Of a stretch of 64,000 nucleotides of DNA, positions 1 to 13,400 are shown piece by piece (within the stretch, counting starts at the first letter, position 1; each line of letters starts with the position of its first letter). The notes under the pieces were generated by a model. It did not search any database, was not told the DNA's origin, and saw only the letters and a list, made by a program, of their open reading frames with translations. The stretch is taken from positions 1,638,479 to 1,702,478 of the forward strand of contig NW_019091368.1 of the NCBI RefSeq assembly GCF_001949145.1. The letters run 5' to 3'. The DNA is from Acanthaster planci. Its lineage: Eukaryota; Echinodermata; Asteroidea; Valvatida; Acanthasteridae. The position numbers and the translations under genes are program-made.

Positions 1-142
1 GCATTGTTAACAAGCAGCTGGCAATGATTAACCTTGAAATTGCAACTGTGCTTTAATTTTTATGCAGCAATTTTTTTTTTCAGGGGGGGGGGAACTAAAA
101 CTGAAATTTTAAGACAAAGTAAGACTTGCTGGATTTTGGTAC

Positions 143-257
143 CTGCTTGTTCTTGTTCCTTGTCCTTAAATTCCCACCAGTAACCCTTGCTGGGGCTGTA
201 GCGGGAGAACGACTGAGCCTCTTCAAATGCTGACTCAATGTGATGTAGACTCGTCAG
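143..257 (-). CDS. MED6: MED6 coding exon 4
   Basis: Acceptor TTTAG, donor CAAGCAG|GTACCA. It encodes [17 protein letters not shown] and the [10 protein letters not shown] motif. It ends with one base of the next codon, so at least one more exon lies beyond the left edge. Confidence 0.93.
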
Positions 258-3200
258 CTAAAGTACGGCAAAGCAACATGACAGGAAAGAGGAATTTACA
301 GTTTCACCTTAAACGACTGCGGGTTACTCCCATCCCATATACATGTACACACGAACATCACATTTTTATATGAGAGATTAACTGACTGCATTCTTGTGTC
401 GGCCATCTTGAATTAAAAAGAATTCTTTCTCCCATAGTTTTCTCCCTCACCATTCTGGAATTCAGCACGGAGCACAGGTCCGGCGCTTGGTAGACCACGC
501 CCGCGATGATGTAATAGTTAGCCAGGGGCGTGGTGTGCTCTACCGAATGGCGGTGCTGTTTCCTTATCACGTAAAGAATTGGCTCCTGGACATGAAGCAG
601 CTCGTACTCAAGGCCTGTCATAGTTCTGAGTTAGAAAAAAGTAAAATAGAGGCAATCCAACTGTCATAAAGTGCTGACAAGTACTTCCATATTTTGAAAT
701 ACATCGTAGACAAATGAAAAACAAGTATAGACATACCATTGTGGTCAATTTACATCGCTTTCATGTACTTTACCACAGAGCACAGAAACAGTATGGGGGA
801 CAACAGCTTTGTGTGTCCTGGTCAGTCCTTTGTTCTACTCTGTCCTTAGTGGTACATGCCCATGCTTAATCCATGGGAGGGTGTTAAACTGTAGGGACAG
901 TGCTTAACATGCACAATGCCCTGTCCTTCATAGGGTTGCAAACTAGGATATTCTGCATTTTGCATAGCAGTTGTCTGGGCACTAGCCCACAACAAGCAAG
1001 GAAAGTACTGACAAACACAAATACTCTACCACCATAACAGCACCATGTACATGTATACACATACATGTAGGCAAGCCTTGCTTGCATGATGGGAACATTT
1101 TCTTCAGTTCAGAAAGTCAGAAATACATTGTGGCACCGTCAATTTTCCCTAGAACCTTTTGGGTCCCCAGTACATTAATAATTCAATCAGTGTCATGATA
1201 CAAAGCTTTGTCTCCCCGATGTGGTTCCGACTTTCCGAACCAAAGAAATTGTCCCCTTAATGCAGAAAGGCCCACCCATACAAACACACACACATACGAA
1301 GGGACAATACGGACGGAAGTATTCTCCTTTGGCTTTGTTGGTGGAGTTTAAAAATCAATTTCTTCTTTGGACTGTTACTCCAGGCTAGAAACATGCCCCC
1401 TGCTAAGGAAATGCTCACACACAGAGCAGATGTACATGTATTTAACTAAATGTACAGGTACATGTACCTGTACCCAGTAGGAAAAACTCAACAGCATATT
1501 TCAATAGAGTACCGAAGTGTGACGTCACTGTGAACCAGAAAGTGCAGTGCAAACGAATGGAGTGTGCGTGCGTAATGGTTCACGCGCTGGTTCTCGCGTG
1601 AATGCCTTTTACACACTAATTATGCACGTGAGGTATTCACTTTGGTACTCTATAGGGAGAAGTTACGCTTCCCTGTCTCATCTGCATTGGTAAGGCACAC
1701 ACGTACAAATAATGAAAATTTATTACTTATTCATGCAAAGAATTATGCGAGACATCATTAGCTTGGCCCCTGAACAGTTTTGCTTTCTCCATGTACATTG
1801 TACACGTATAAAACTTAATTGATAATATTTCATAGTTCAAACTTTATACATATATGATTCAAAGATCCCAATGAAAAGAAATTAAACTGAAATTGAAGTT
1901 TCATTTGCTTCATAAACACAGCTTGGGTGTGGAACTAGATTAAATCCCAAACATCTTTCAAAATCCACTGAGAGGTTCCAGAGAAATTTTGTTGGGTGGA
2001 GGCTATTTTGTGTGTCTTGATTGCCTGGGACCTGTTGGCTCATGCCTGTTTTCAATGAATGACCCATGGGGCTCCTGCATCATGGAGTACATTGGGGAAT
2101 CCCAAAGGAACATCCCCACAATACACCCCCAGTATTTGGGTTGACATTTTTATTACATGCATTCTTGTATGTTCCAGTCAACAAGTTGTGAATCTCTTGA
2201 GCTCTGATCTGTTCACTTCCGCCTTTGGTTGAATGGACCCCATTCAAAGCAAAATTTCTGCTTTGCGTAGATCTCCAAAGGGAAAGTACCTATCCCATCC
2301 CCCCCCAGAAAAAAACATCTGTAATTGCTTTTTGTCAATGGTCTCATCCTAAAATCACTCAATAACAACAGGACCCCGTTCTTATAAACTTTCCCTTCGA
2401 GGTCAAAGTACAAAAACAACTGTAGGGATTTTTTTAAAGGGGGGGTGTTAAAATCTGCGATACTTCCTTCTCCTGCCTTTGGAATACTGCGCCCTGATTC
2501 CGGATGTTTTTCAAAAAGCATTTATTGCCTCTGTTCCATGACAAAGTGTACTTGGATGAGGTAGTTCCAAGGAAATTGTGCCTGGGGAATGGGATATCCA
2601 GGTACCCCTCACAATTTGGTAATAATCACATGATTTTTCCACAATTTGTTCACAAACAATTATTCACCACTCAAACTTCATAGGAACAATGCATATGCAG
2701 TCTTTCATAGAAATGTTTTTCAAAATAAGCTTTAGCCAGTTCAAATGAAATTCCATGACTCGGCAAATAAATGAAATCAATTATTCAAACTTTTCATTGC
2801 CATTTCAAATGCATTTTTTGGCCCCCCAAAATTGACATCAGTGTAGCAGTGCTCCAAAGTGTCAAGACAATTTTCCAACAACAATGAATGTAATTTTAAG
2901 ACTTTAAGGCTTCCTGTAACTGAAAAAAGTGTGAGAATGGAAATACCTACAAGAACATAACAAATACCGTATAATGTGATATGACACTGATTAAAAGAGC
3001 CCAATTTAACATATTTATTAACACCCTGACTGTCATGCATAATTTCAAAGGGGCATTTCCATTTGCCAAGCGCTGTACAAATACATGTACAACTGTACAT
3101 GTATTTGACATGTTTGACAGGTACCTTTCAGGTGCATTTTACAGGTGCATGTCCCCCACACTGCCAGCAGCATATTTGCATATTTGTTGTGTTCTCTGGT

Positions 3201-5693
3201 GATGCCAGTGTATTCAATTTACATTTACAATAGCCTTTTATTTCCTTCGGGTATACTTGCAGTTGGCAGTCAACGTGTCAGGGACAAAACAACATAAATG
3301 TGCTTGGCTAGTTTTGAATGATCGTTAAGACCGGCCAAGCACAGACATACATTTATACATTTTAAATACATTTTGAGTTTCACAATCTAAACAGGTTTTA
3401 AATATTCTAAATTTCCAACAATTTCGTTCAACAGTCTTTAAAGTTCATGTTATGTATGTGTGGTTTGTATGTTCCTCTCACAAGAAGTCGTAAACAATCT
3501 CTTCACCAGGAGACTGGTGGCAGCTTGGTGTGTACAGCATGATGTGGGACACAGTCAGCTGGTGCTTTATTAACCCACTGACAACTGGCCTAGTGATGGG
3601 CTTTTCGACCAATAGGAATGGCTAAACTGGCTTTTTCTTGAATAAGGCCAAGAAAAGTCTTTCCTCTCTGGTCAGTGCGTATGTGTCGATTTGAAGCATG
3701 TGTGTCAGTCTTTTTTCTCTCTCTCTGCGAGAGCTGCAACAGTGCCCTCTATTGCTACACTGCCTCAACAGTTTTGTGGGCGGCTTGATCTTTTACTCAG
3801 GGAGATAGATCCTTATGAGATCGATGTTAAACGATGATAGCAGACTATGCATAAGAAGTTGTTTATGGTCAGCATTCTGGAACATCAGTCTGACCTGCGG
3901 CAAACTACTTTTTGGGGCCTAAGATGAAAGTTTTTTTAAGCTTTCCGTAACACTGTACATAAATTGAAAAAAAATCCCCTGACCCTTCTGTGTACTTACT
4001 TGAGTTGCTCCGGATTCACTCTCTGCATCTTAATTATCTCATTGTTACAGGTACGGTCATAGAAGGGGTTGCTCCTATCCGCAAAGTAGTCCATGATGTT
4101 AGCTCGACTCAGGTGGGGAATCCAGGCGCTGTTGTGCCATGACATGAACAGCGGGTTCTCTGAGGAAAACAGATACAGAAATTATGCCTTGGAAAGTTAT
4201 TTCTTGGAGAATAAAAAAAACCCCTCACATGGAAATTGGGTTGTGCTTTTAAAAAAAAACAAAGAGAAACTTTGCAACCAAAACCGGAAATGGCAGGAAG
4301 TGGAACTACAGGCACTGGAACAACTTATTATTTTCGCCAACTTTCTTTCTTGCCGTGCCCTGCGGCAAGTTTTGTCCCTTGACTCAAACTCCTTAGTATT
4401 TTTGTGAATAAAATATATACAAGTATACATTACAGAAGATGTCAAAATTCAATGCAGATAGGATGCTTCATGCACACATTGATCCATGTTAACAATACAC
4501 TGCAAGTGTGATGCAGGTTGGCAGGTGGTCTGCTGTTAACGATGTTAGGGGCATCATCCGTCTTCGTCCCAACCTTAGGCAGGGTCAGCAGCACCATTGG
4601 CCCCACTCTAATGGCACCAGGCTGACTTGCCCCTAGCTTACTTTTCCAATGTGCCCCTTACATTGTCCATGTGTAGAGTCTTCAACACTTAATTACTTGG
4701 AACAAGGAGTAAACCTTCCAACTAACCTACATGTACATGTTCCTATGCCCCAGACTGGCCCCCAGTCTGAGGCTAAAAGTACATGTACCCACACCTACAA
4801 TCTATGGAACTGTTTAGTGGCAGTAGATACTGAATCCTCAACCATTACCAGAGTTCCACGCACATATATCGCGTCAGTTCATACCCTATCCATAAGATTG
4901 TTCTGAAATATTTTAATAAGTTTTCCAATTTTTCTGAAGACAAATGACACTGCGTTCGGTTTGGATGCTTCCATATTTATTTGAAGAGATAGAATCAGAG
5001 GAAACATATTTTCCTTAGATGTGCTCTTTAAGTCACTGTAGAGAAGAATTACTGGCATCCGTACATGGAAATCTTCGCTGGATTAGCACTGACACTGTAG
5101 GGAAAACTCTTTCTGAAAAACGCTTCCAAAGTTTTCTATGTCCATGGTCCATAAGCCTTATTGCTGATATTGCACGAGTGATTTTGCACAATAGTAGAAA
5201 GGCATTAGGTGTATCAGGATTATTATGGGAAGGAAAGTGGAGCAAAAACATTGCCCCTTTTCCTTCCCACAATCATGACAATGCCTTTCTACCTTTGTGC
5301 AAAATCACCCATGCGGTATCAGCAATAAGGCTTATGCCATGTCTTCGGTAGTCTGCTATATGTAGCTATGCTAGTTAGATATGGGGACATCATTGTTTTA
5401 TCACGAATTAAATGCAGTACATTAGTATGGCCCTTTGGCCAGCCTTCACAATGAACATGAAGGTACAGTAGCCTAGATTCACTAGGAAACCACCGAGGAT
5501 GCGATGAACTTGTTGGTCAACGATAGCCGTCAGTATGTATCATGTGTCAGTACTAATTAAATGTTCAGCGTCAATATAAAGGAAGAATTAAAGACTGCGT
5601 CGATTTAAATGTCAATACACGTTGCAGAACATGATTTTAAGCAAGGAAAAAGGAAATAAAAGAAGCACTCGTACCTTTTTCTGGCGTAGCCAT
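143..5693 (-). CDS. MED6: MED6, Mediator complex subunit 6 (N-terminal part, four exons, truncated by window edge)
   Basis: MED6 is a head-module subunit of Mediator, the nuclear co-activator that links transcription factors to RNA polymerase II. Exons on the minus strand, in order: 5675-5693, 4000-4159, 451-625 and 143-257. All have GT-AG borders and join in frame (19, 160, 175 and 115 nt; about 156 codons). Visible family hallmarks are [56 protein letters not shown] and [16 protein letters not shown], which align in order with the human protein as I know it (about 246 residues). The start MATPEK is the only ATG upstream of the conserved block with a good donor. The remaining C-terminal exons lie left of base 143. 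The gene stands head-to-head with galaxin-like gene 1. Identification is firm; exact borders are inferred from consensus and phase. Confidence 0.96.
451..625 (-). CDS. MED6: MED6 coding exon 3
   Basis: Acceptor CTAACTCAG, donor AGAATG|GTGAGG. It encodes [16 protein letters not shown] through [14 protein letters not shown]. It ends on a codon border, matching the phase of exon 4. Confidence 0.95.
1504..1653. mobile_element. Short foldback element (MITE-like) in MED6 intron 3
   Basis: About 150 bp bounded by inverted ends ATAGAGTACCGAAGTG and CACTTTGGTACTCTAT (15 of 16 positions complementary). The interior holds a further weaker inverted layer (GTGAACCAG against CTGGTTC). No ORF. The size and ends fit a non-autonomous DNA transposon; the family is not identified. 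Confidence 0.7.
4000..4159 (-). CDS. MED6: MED6 coding exon 2
   Basis: Acceptor TTTTCCTCAG, donor CTCAA|GTAAGT. It encodes the most conserved MED6 block, from [15 protein letters not shown] to MQRVNPEQL, including the [13 protein letters not shown] signature. Confidence 0.95.
5151..5335. mobile_element. Foldback MITE, family 1, copy 1 (MED6 intron 1)
   Basis: A 185-bp hairpin with perfect 19-bp inverted ends (ATAAGCCTTATTGCTGATA at 5151-5169 and its complement at 5317-5335). Complementarity continues inward through a GTGATTTTGCACAA stretch, and the centre carries GGGAAGGAAA against TTTCCTTCCC. A related copy lies at 29615-29793. It has no coding capacity. Confidence 0.85.
5675..5693 (-). CDS. 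MED6: MED6 coding exon 1
   Basis: Nineteen coding bases giving MATPEK plus one base of the next codon. The donor is AAAAAG|GTACGA. It joins a G to AG of exon 2 to make Glu. Confidence 0.85.
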
Positions 5694-6337
5694 CTTCGTA
5701 CATAAAATGCATGTCGCTGAAACATGGTAGACATTTGTCAAGTCGCAAGAGGGCGCAATCTCTTTTGGGGATTCCCGGGGAAATCCTCACGCGCAACAAG
5801 CATCTATACTGGGATTCCCCCTCGGGATTCCCCTAAACCCGCTTTTCAATAAAGCAAGTTCACTGCACACTTGATAAAACTTATTTGACTGGAACAGAGG
5901 GGAAAAGATACGATTGGAATTATTTTGCATCGCGCAAACAGCACTTTATAAATTGCAGCCTTTTTTTGCTGTAGGAAATAATCATGATCTGCACTTGATT
6001 GTCAGAATGAGGGCGATTGTGAATTAAATGTTATGGAGAAGCAAAATTGTCGATTTTACGACCCGAATTCAAGCAACTATTAATATTAATTTAATGTAAC
6101 GCGTGATACATCAAAGCAATACGTTTCAGCAATTTGTATGATGATCATGATCATGTAATAATACATCGTCAAAACAATTTTTTTGCCGTCATATTTAGTT
6201 ATAGGATTAGCAGAGTGATTGGGGTGCTGTTTGGTTGAATTCTGGATGATTATTTGCAAGTCATTCTCGGAAAGGAAAGAGAATCACCATTTTTTGTGGC
6301 TTAAAGCGCATGTCTTAATTAGGAAATGGCAAAGATA

Positions 6338-6895
6338 TCAAGGTGAAGGCAAGGCAAATTTAGTGTCGCCTCTCGTCCGTCTGTAAAAACAATTTTCTCC
6401 ATCAGTTCTACGTATGTAATGGTTTACCGAGGCATACAGGTGGTAATAGACGTTGATGCCATTTTGTAAACTGCAAAGGTCAGGAAAGGTGGTGAACCTC
6501 ACAGAATGAGAACAGGCAGAGCGCAGCATTTGTACACCAGGGTTTTTCCAAGATGTTGATAGGTCTATTTGGAATTTCCCAACGTCAGAAATAGCATCCA
6601 ATGTGATCGAAAAAATAATAACAATGAAACGGCACTCAGTATCAGACGGATCTAACCCTGGGACCATCCATATCCAGGGACGGCGATAGAGATGCGGCCA
6701 ACTTCCTTTTTCAAGAAGATTTTGCAGCATGAAATTTGCATGAAAAATATTCATACCACTGACCAATCTGGTACCTGATTTATCCAGAGCAGAAAGATAT
6801 TGTAAATTGTACGGATGCACAGTCATATTAAGACTTAAGCGGTTTGATATTTGGTTGTGAGTTGGTTTAAGCAGCAAGATGGAGAATGAAGTCAA
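6338..6895 (-). other. Unassigned 185-codon open frame, no recognisable family
   Basis: This is the longest open frame between MED6 and galaxin-like gene 1. The predicted product has no signal peptide, no repeat and no motif I recognise; a moderately hydrophobic stretch (RFIVIIFSITLDAI) is its only visible feature. There is no clear splice context. It may be a chance ORF or a remnant of a transposon gene. I do not assign a function. Confidence 0.2.
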
Positions 6896-7290
6896 TCATA
6901 GGATGCACTTTGTGAATTTCCGAGCGTTTCAATCGACGAAGTGTCTGTGACACGCACAGAATTGGCTGCAGCGGTGGTTGAATATTTTACAACCCCTCAC
7001 CCCTTTCCAAGTGTGAAAGGAGACTTGGAAACCTACGCGGGGTGCAGCATGGAGTTGTGCTTTACTGCGGTGATGGGATTTTCTGCAGAAAGAAATCATT
7101 TTCCTGAGAAGGGCTTGTATTTTTCAACCGAACCTTCTCAGTAATGACTTGGAAAACAGGATGATGGTGGTGCTGAAATTGGCTGTGAGCACTCGCCACG
7201 CGTGAACTCCAAGTCACGTGACTACGACCGACAATTTTGATACGATGTCAACTCCTATATTCGGAAATGACGTATACGGGGATCGCTCCC

Positions 7291-7298
7291 TTTAAAAG
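7291..7298 (+). promoter_or_regulatory. TATA-like box upstream of galaxin-like gene 1
   Basis: TTTAAAAG about 120 bases before the start codon at 7415, at a plausible distance for a short 5' UTR. Assigned by position and base composition only. Confidence 0.4.
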
Positions 7299-7414
7299 GC
7301 GCTTGCAGTGCCTTTTTTTCAAAATAGACGAACCTATCTGTCGACCGTCAGCCGCGTCCATCGTTTTACGCCGACGAATTAAAGAAGTGCTTATTTGATC
7401 ACGTGATCCTCACG

Positions 7415-7472
7415 ATGAGTTTGCCCGTAATCTGCTTTATCTTTATGGTAATAACGCTGGACAGTGTCCAAG
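7415..7472 (+). CDS. Galaxin-like gene 1 exon 1 (signal peptide)
   Basis: Encodes MSLPVICFIFMVITLDSVQ, a typical hydrophobic secretion signal. The donor is CAAG|GTAAGT in phase 1. Chosen as the start because it is the only ATG-led hydrophobic exon with a strong phase-1 donor upstream of exon 2. Confidence 0.85.
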
Positions 7473-10400
7473 GTAAGTAACTGTTGATGGTTTAGCATAA
7501 TATTACAGGACGGCCTCGTTATAAAGTTGAAGTTGCGGATTTTCAGTTTTGTTGCCGTCAAGGTGAATTGTGTGCCCATGGACAGCACGCACAATTTAAT
7601 TACTTTATTGAAAGTGTGAGTAGCGACATTTCTAAGCTGTCCCGATCGATCTACAGAAAACAGTGGACGTCTCCTTTTTCCGGATGCTAGGTTATGTAGT
7701 CGAACTTGTACCGGTAACACCGTCATTGTGGGTATACATTTTCCTGATGACTGTTGGAATACCCTGAAAAGAGATTTTAAATGAAATATTTCTCAACTTT
7801 TTCGTTTCTGCATGGTGTTCTTAACAACTTTTTTGGGCCATTCTCTTCGTGCAGGTTCTTCTGTTGGCCGAACTTAAGAGCCTGTTCTTTCTACTAGGCT
7901 ATATCTTCTTAGATAATGATCCGTGATCAATAAAAACGGAAATATAATATGGATTTGGGCTTACAGCTTGAAGTTTCGTAACGTTACGTATGTATAGGCC
8001 TACTTTCTTGCGCAATATGTACTCGACCTTTAGGATCAGTGGGACAGCATTGATAGTTTCATTCATATTTCATTGGCATTTAGTGTACAGTGAAAGGACC
8101 GACCACAGAAGAAATGGCAGAATGTAAAAAGTAAATGATCCAGTCCCCCTACTTAGGTGATCCCATTTACACACCACAGGTGGCGTCATGCCCATTACAT
8201 GTACGTATTAACTCTGTACATTTGAGGAGATTCGCTGAATAACTGCCTATGGACGTGGACTAAATTACTTTCGGAATATTTCCGACTCGGGTCAAGATGT
8301 TTCATTGGTCACTTCGTAGGAAGAGCGGAAATCATGAAATGACGTCACTGGTGCATTGTCATCATTTTTCGTTAAAAATGAACTTCCAAAACCACCACTA
8401 GGCAAGTACACGTATTTGCCTTTTCTTGCGTCATGGATGAGCTAAAAACTTAAATTGGGTATGTACTCAGTCATTGAGCCTATAAAAGAACTTTGGAGTT
8501 TAATTTTTAGTTTCTATGACGAGGAATTTGCTCCCTTTTTGGATGTTCGGCGTTTAACAGCATTTTAGTCGGACTAGTTTCAATGGATACTTGACGAAAA
8601 GATTAAAACAGGTTGTGTCAACAATAAGCGGAAAAAATGAGAAAGAAAAAAATCTCTGGCCCAACCCCCCTGCAAATATTCCTGGATCCGAGTGAGTATA
8701 GTGAGTTAATTTACTTAGCGGTGCCTTTGGCAATTGAACAGTTTGCAGTACTTTATATAGGTCGAAGATTTTAGTGGCGGGCAAACGTGTCATTTGCTTG
8801 GAGACCGAGGAACAATAGATATCGATACAGTGTGGGTTGTGAGGACGCGTGGACCAGTGCGCACGCCCACACAGGGTTCCCCTCTCTGAAAAAAACTAGC
8901 AGGGTTAGAGACATTTGGGGGTGAGAGTTATCCGCAGCAAAATGAAGAGTGACAATCAAGGAAACCATCAACAATCCAGTGTTCACAACTGAAGAAACGA
9001 AGAATATCATCGAGTTTTCTTTACACAAAAAACACAGGAATGCCCACGCTGAAAAAGCACTTAGTGTTTCTCCCTCATTTTCTCTTTTAGCAATGGAAAT
9101 CGGGTCTCTGTGTTTGAGCTGTGTTGCCGGGAAATGTTAAGTAGCCAGAATTGCGCAATCATCGTGAACTGCCGTTCCAACGGCTTCACTGTCGACCTGA
9201 CTTTACACTCAGTAGTTCAGTCAGAAAAGTGCCAGAAGCTACGTACGTTAGTTCCGTTTAAGTTACTCACAAAACAACAGGATTTCAGGTCCAGAAAACC
9301 CTCAACCCAGACAACATCCTTGATGGGTGTGCCCCAAAAGCGACTTGAACACGTCTATCCGGAAGAAGTTAGTCTCCGATTGATCACAACTGTAACTTGA
9401 AAGCGTTATTGCGTATAATCGAACTCTTATGTTAGCATACTTGAAAATTTTCGTACATGACATCAGGCCATTTTTCTAGCTTATTAGTGAAACATGATTC
9501 AAACTTTTCGGTAAATCGTGAATATTTCCAATTACAGTCGCCACTAATTCAGGTAAATTTTACCGATGAATTCGCTTTGAGTTGCTGATCGTTTTACACA
9601 TTTTTGTTTGCTTGAAGGGGAGACCAGTGAGTATATTATCGACACCATTACAAGCAAACTGAAATATTCTCAAACACAAACATAACCATTCCCGCTACAT
9701 GCACCTTTTGGGAGGGGTCAAGGATGGGTGCTTAATTTCTATTTTAACGATGTTAACAGAGCTGAAAATAACATTTTAATAAAAAACCTCAATTATTCTT
9801 CCTCAAGTAAAAAGAACTTATCACGAACTGAGCCGACTCGGGCTACTGGTCAACTTATTTAGAAAAAAAGGTCAAACCTGTGACCCTTAATTTATATCCC
9901 CCAATGAAAAATGTTTTATTAATGAGACTATTCGGTTCCCAAATTGCTTTAGTTAAGGACAATGGAATAACTCATCCGCAAGCGTCAATAGCTTGTGGGA
10001 ATTGAGTCCAAAGCAGTAGCGTAGCCGGGGGGGCGGTGCGGAGTTGTGCTTCTCCTGGGTTCTGACTTTTGCTGATAACTGGCCTAAAATGCATCAGTCA
10101 TGCGACTACGAGACAAGTTCTTCAAAGTATTAACAAAGACAAACGGAGTAATAGATAAAATATGAATATGTATGAGAAATGAAAACCAAACAATTTAAAC
10201 CGGAGGCCGTAAATGGGAACATTAAATAACCACACCTGACCTAAAATTGCTCTCTCAATGACAGGGGAACCATTACTAGGACCTTTCTGCGTAAACCCAT
10301 CAACGTTTGACGGAGTAGCGTACGACCCAGATCGGCAGGTGTGTTGCGAAGGCACCGTCCATGATGCCCGCAGTACCACTGGACAGAACTGTTGTGAGTG

Positions 10401-13400
10401 CCCACTGAATCGCAAATTGGATATTCCGCTAATTTTGATCCCTTTTGATAACTTCCTGGGTAAATCCGAACGGGAAGAGTAGAAAGACTTGTCTCGACAC
10501 ATGTCAACAATATTGAGCCAACCCCCCCCCCAAAAAAAACCGGAAGAGTTTATTCCAGTATGGAAACGATAAAACCGGTTATGGAAGTAATTCAAAGCAC
10601 CGGAAACAGAGGATCGCTTCTTCCGGACGTTTCCTGGAAAGAAAAAATGCATGATTGCTTTAATGCTTTTGTTACGGAGCTTCATGATATCCATCAGCCC
10701 TAGGTTATGTTTGAATTGGACTGTTTTCTTTTTTTTTCTCTGATGAAAAGGGCAAGCATTTAACAGCCTTCCTATTTTATCCCTAAAAAGGGAAAAATGT
10801 GGACACAATAAAACTCGCTTTCAATGAAATCGAAAATGCATATATACGCCTCATGATGTCAGCTTTGACCTTGGGTTAAATAGTTTAAATAGTACCGTAC
10901 GCGGTGAAAGGGGCAATGACGTCATTGTACAGAAAATCGTGATCCCTACGAGTGTGTACACACGTACTGTAAACGGAAATCGGAAGTTTAGGGCGAAACG
11001 ATGACTGATGTTTTGCAGTAGCAGCGATCATGTTTCTGTTATTACTGGCAACAGGCCAGCCTCCCAGCCATTAACGTTCACAACCAGCATGATTATGCGT
11101 GACTGTGACGTATGTTACTGACCTAGTAGCGACACAATGACCCGAGTTCGGTGTGACCGACTTTCACGCTAAAATCACATTTTTCATGACATTTACTGTT
11201 GTGCAAAGCGCGAGGCTGTGTTCAGCCTGGCCCAGGGCTTTCTCGCCTCATAATTCGGAACGGTTTTGAACATTCCATTTCGAACGCCCTAGGCCTAATC
11301 TCATTTCAGAACGGGCGGCCGTTCCACTGGGAACACGGCATTCCCATCGGAACGCTTCCGCGGAGTGGTCTAGTGACGGAATACTAATGACGAAAGTTTT
11401 GCTTTTGATACGAAATTAACACTTTAAATCGACTCGATCGTCACTCTGTGGGTGTATCTCAGCATGTATCGATTAAAATGTGAAAATGTCACCAACCAAT
11501 TGATCTACAAAGAGTTAAAGAAATCAGTTTCAGAACTATCTAGATAATTGAAATAAATGTAGCACTTTAAAGGCTAACTGGAACAACCAAATAAGCTTTC
11601 GTAGCAACCACTACTTCATCAGATGCACTTCAGAGAACTTGTAGAGAACGTGATTAGGACACACACACACACACAAAAAAACACAGTATAATTACAGATA
11701 GGTGTAGCCGTAGTGACAACGTCACTATGGCGTAATTGTTGGCTCATATCTAACTTAACACCGAACTAAATTTAACCAACTGTTTGAAATAAATGGCAAT
11801 TATTGCAAATCATTTTGGTAAAAAGGGAAACACTACGAATTGTGCAACACATTACAATTTTATAAAACCATTGGTGAGGAGAGTTAGCGAAGTCCTGCGG
11901 CAATAGGGGGTTTGCGTGGCTGCCATTTTGCAGGCCAGTGCTTTTTTGCCACATACACAAAGGAAGTTTCCTGTGGAACAAAAGAACTGCCCTGCACGAT
12001 GGCTTCTGTGCAAAGCCTCTGTACCAACTCTTTCTTGAAGTGCACCCTTCTTTAAGATTTACCATACCATAAATATTGCCTCGTTCAAAGGTGGAAATCA
12101 CCTCTTCGACAGCTTATCGCACATGTGCTGTGGGCGGGAGGCCATACCCATCTACGACAAGAGGCAGTGCTGCGGTGGAAGGGTTGTATATAACCCTGAA
12201 ACTCAGATGTGCTGCGGGAATAATGTGTACAGAAAATCTGAAGGTGAGTACTCGCGAAAGTGGAAGTCCAAACTGAATCTGGATACTATCATTACATGGC
12301 TTTCAATGCCGTGAAAAGCCAGTTGGTGTTTGTTGCTAGACGTATGAGGATGAGACTAATTCATTTGAAGTACATACAATTATTACAAATTAGACAACTG
12401 TAAATATTGTTGCCTTAAAAATTAGAGATTTCGAAACCTTACTCCATTAGTAAACAGCAGTCTAATGTCAAAATGACAGTTCATCCCTTCTTGCATATTG
12501 TGCAGAGAACAATGATATCTAATACATCCACGTGAAACTGGGTACCAAGATTAGAGAGGAACAAGAGATTCTGAATCTCCTGTGACAGCAGAGCTCTGGA
12601 GGAGACACCAATCAACCCACTCGAATCAGGATGGTCATATTATAATGGAAACATTGTCTCTTGCCCCCTCCTTACAGATTTTAACACGTGCTGCGGCAAC
12701 TACCCAATAAACGCGCGTCGAGACACTTGCTGCCATGTGGTCGGCTCGTCTGGGATGACGTCTATGCCGAGTAAAGGCAAAGGTCAATGCTGCGGCCTTG
12801 ACTTCACTTTTGATCCCGAAATTCAGATGTGCTGCCTAAGTCAGACCGAAAATACAACCGTCAGTGAGGTAAAAACTCTTAAGTGAAGTTTTTGGAGGTC
12901 AGTATGACTCTCCAGCAAAACACAGAATAAGTCATTAGCTGGGAGACAGGAAAAAGGTTTCCCTCTGTTTGCGGTTTCCACCGCAATGGTTCAACATAGG
13001 TTATTAAGTCTCAGCAGAAGATCAATGCCGCCCTCTATGATCAAACTTCTTTGCCAACTCGTTTGTAGGAAGGGCTCATCGAAAATTTGAATACTGCCCT
13101 CCTATGCTGTGACTAAGCAAATGTTTTTCCCAACTGTTGTTTAATTAACACTTCAGCGCAACCAGTAACATGGTAACAAAACTGCTCAAACGTAAGGCAT
13201 TGAAGGCGTAATAATTGCACATTCTAGCGAGAATAAAGATAATGCACTTAGTAATTTTGCCAAATTTTAGATACCGTGGGTGCTGTGATTTTCATTCAGT
13301 GTTATGGTTCGACCTCCTATCGAAATTGCATGCATCTATCTGCGACTTTATTTCCAAAATTCCGCAATGTAATCTGTACATTGCGAGGAAAATCTAGCGT

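Larger units (their letters stand above)
5694..7414. promoter_or_regulatory. Head-to-head intergenic region between MED6 and galaxin-like gene 1
   Basis: About 1.7 kb separates the MED6 start codon (minus) from the galaxin-like gene 1 start codon (plus), so both promoters must lie here unless non-coding 5' exons exist. A run of GGGATTCCC-like words sits at 5768-5832, close to MED6. A TTTAAAAG box is at 7291. An unexplained minus-strand ORF (6338-6895) lies in the middle. I see no RNA gene. Confidence 0.55.

Noticed and set aside
8949-9400. Two plus-strand frames in galaxin gene 1 intron 1, one with CLSCVAGKC
   Set aside because: No CC pairs in galaxin spacing, no usable phase-1 splice pair, and no counterpart in gene 2.
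10122-10808. 228-codon open frame on the minus strand
   Set aside because: It runs antisense across galaxin gene 1 exon 2 and adjoining intron, has no family resemblance and no splice logic.
12076-12276. Alternative frame over gene 1 exon 3 as a separate gene
   Set aside because: The CC-repeat frame joins in phase with neighbouring exons and matches gene 2; the other frame does not.
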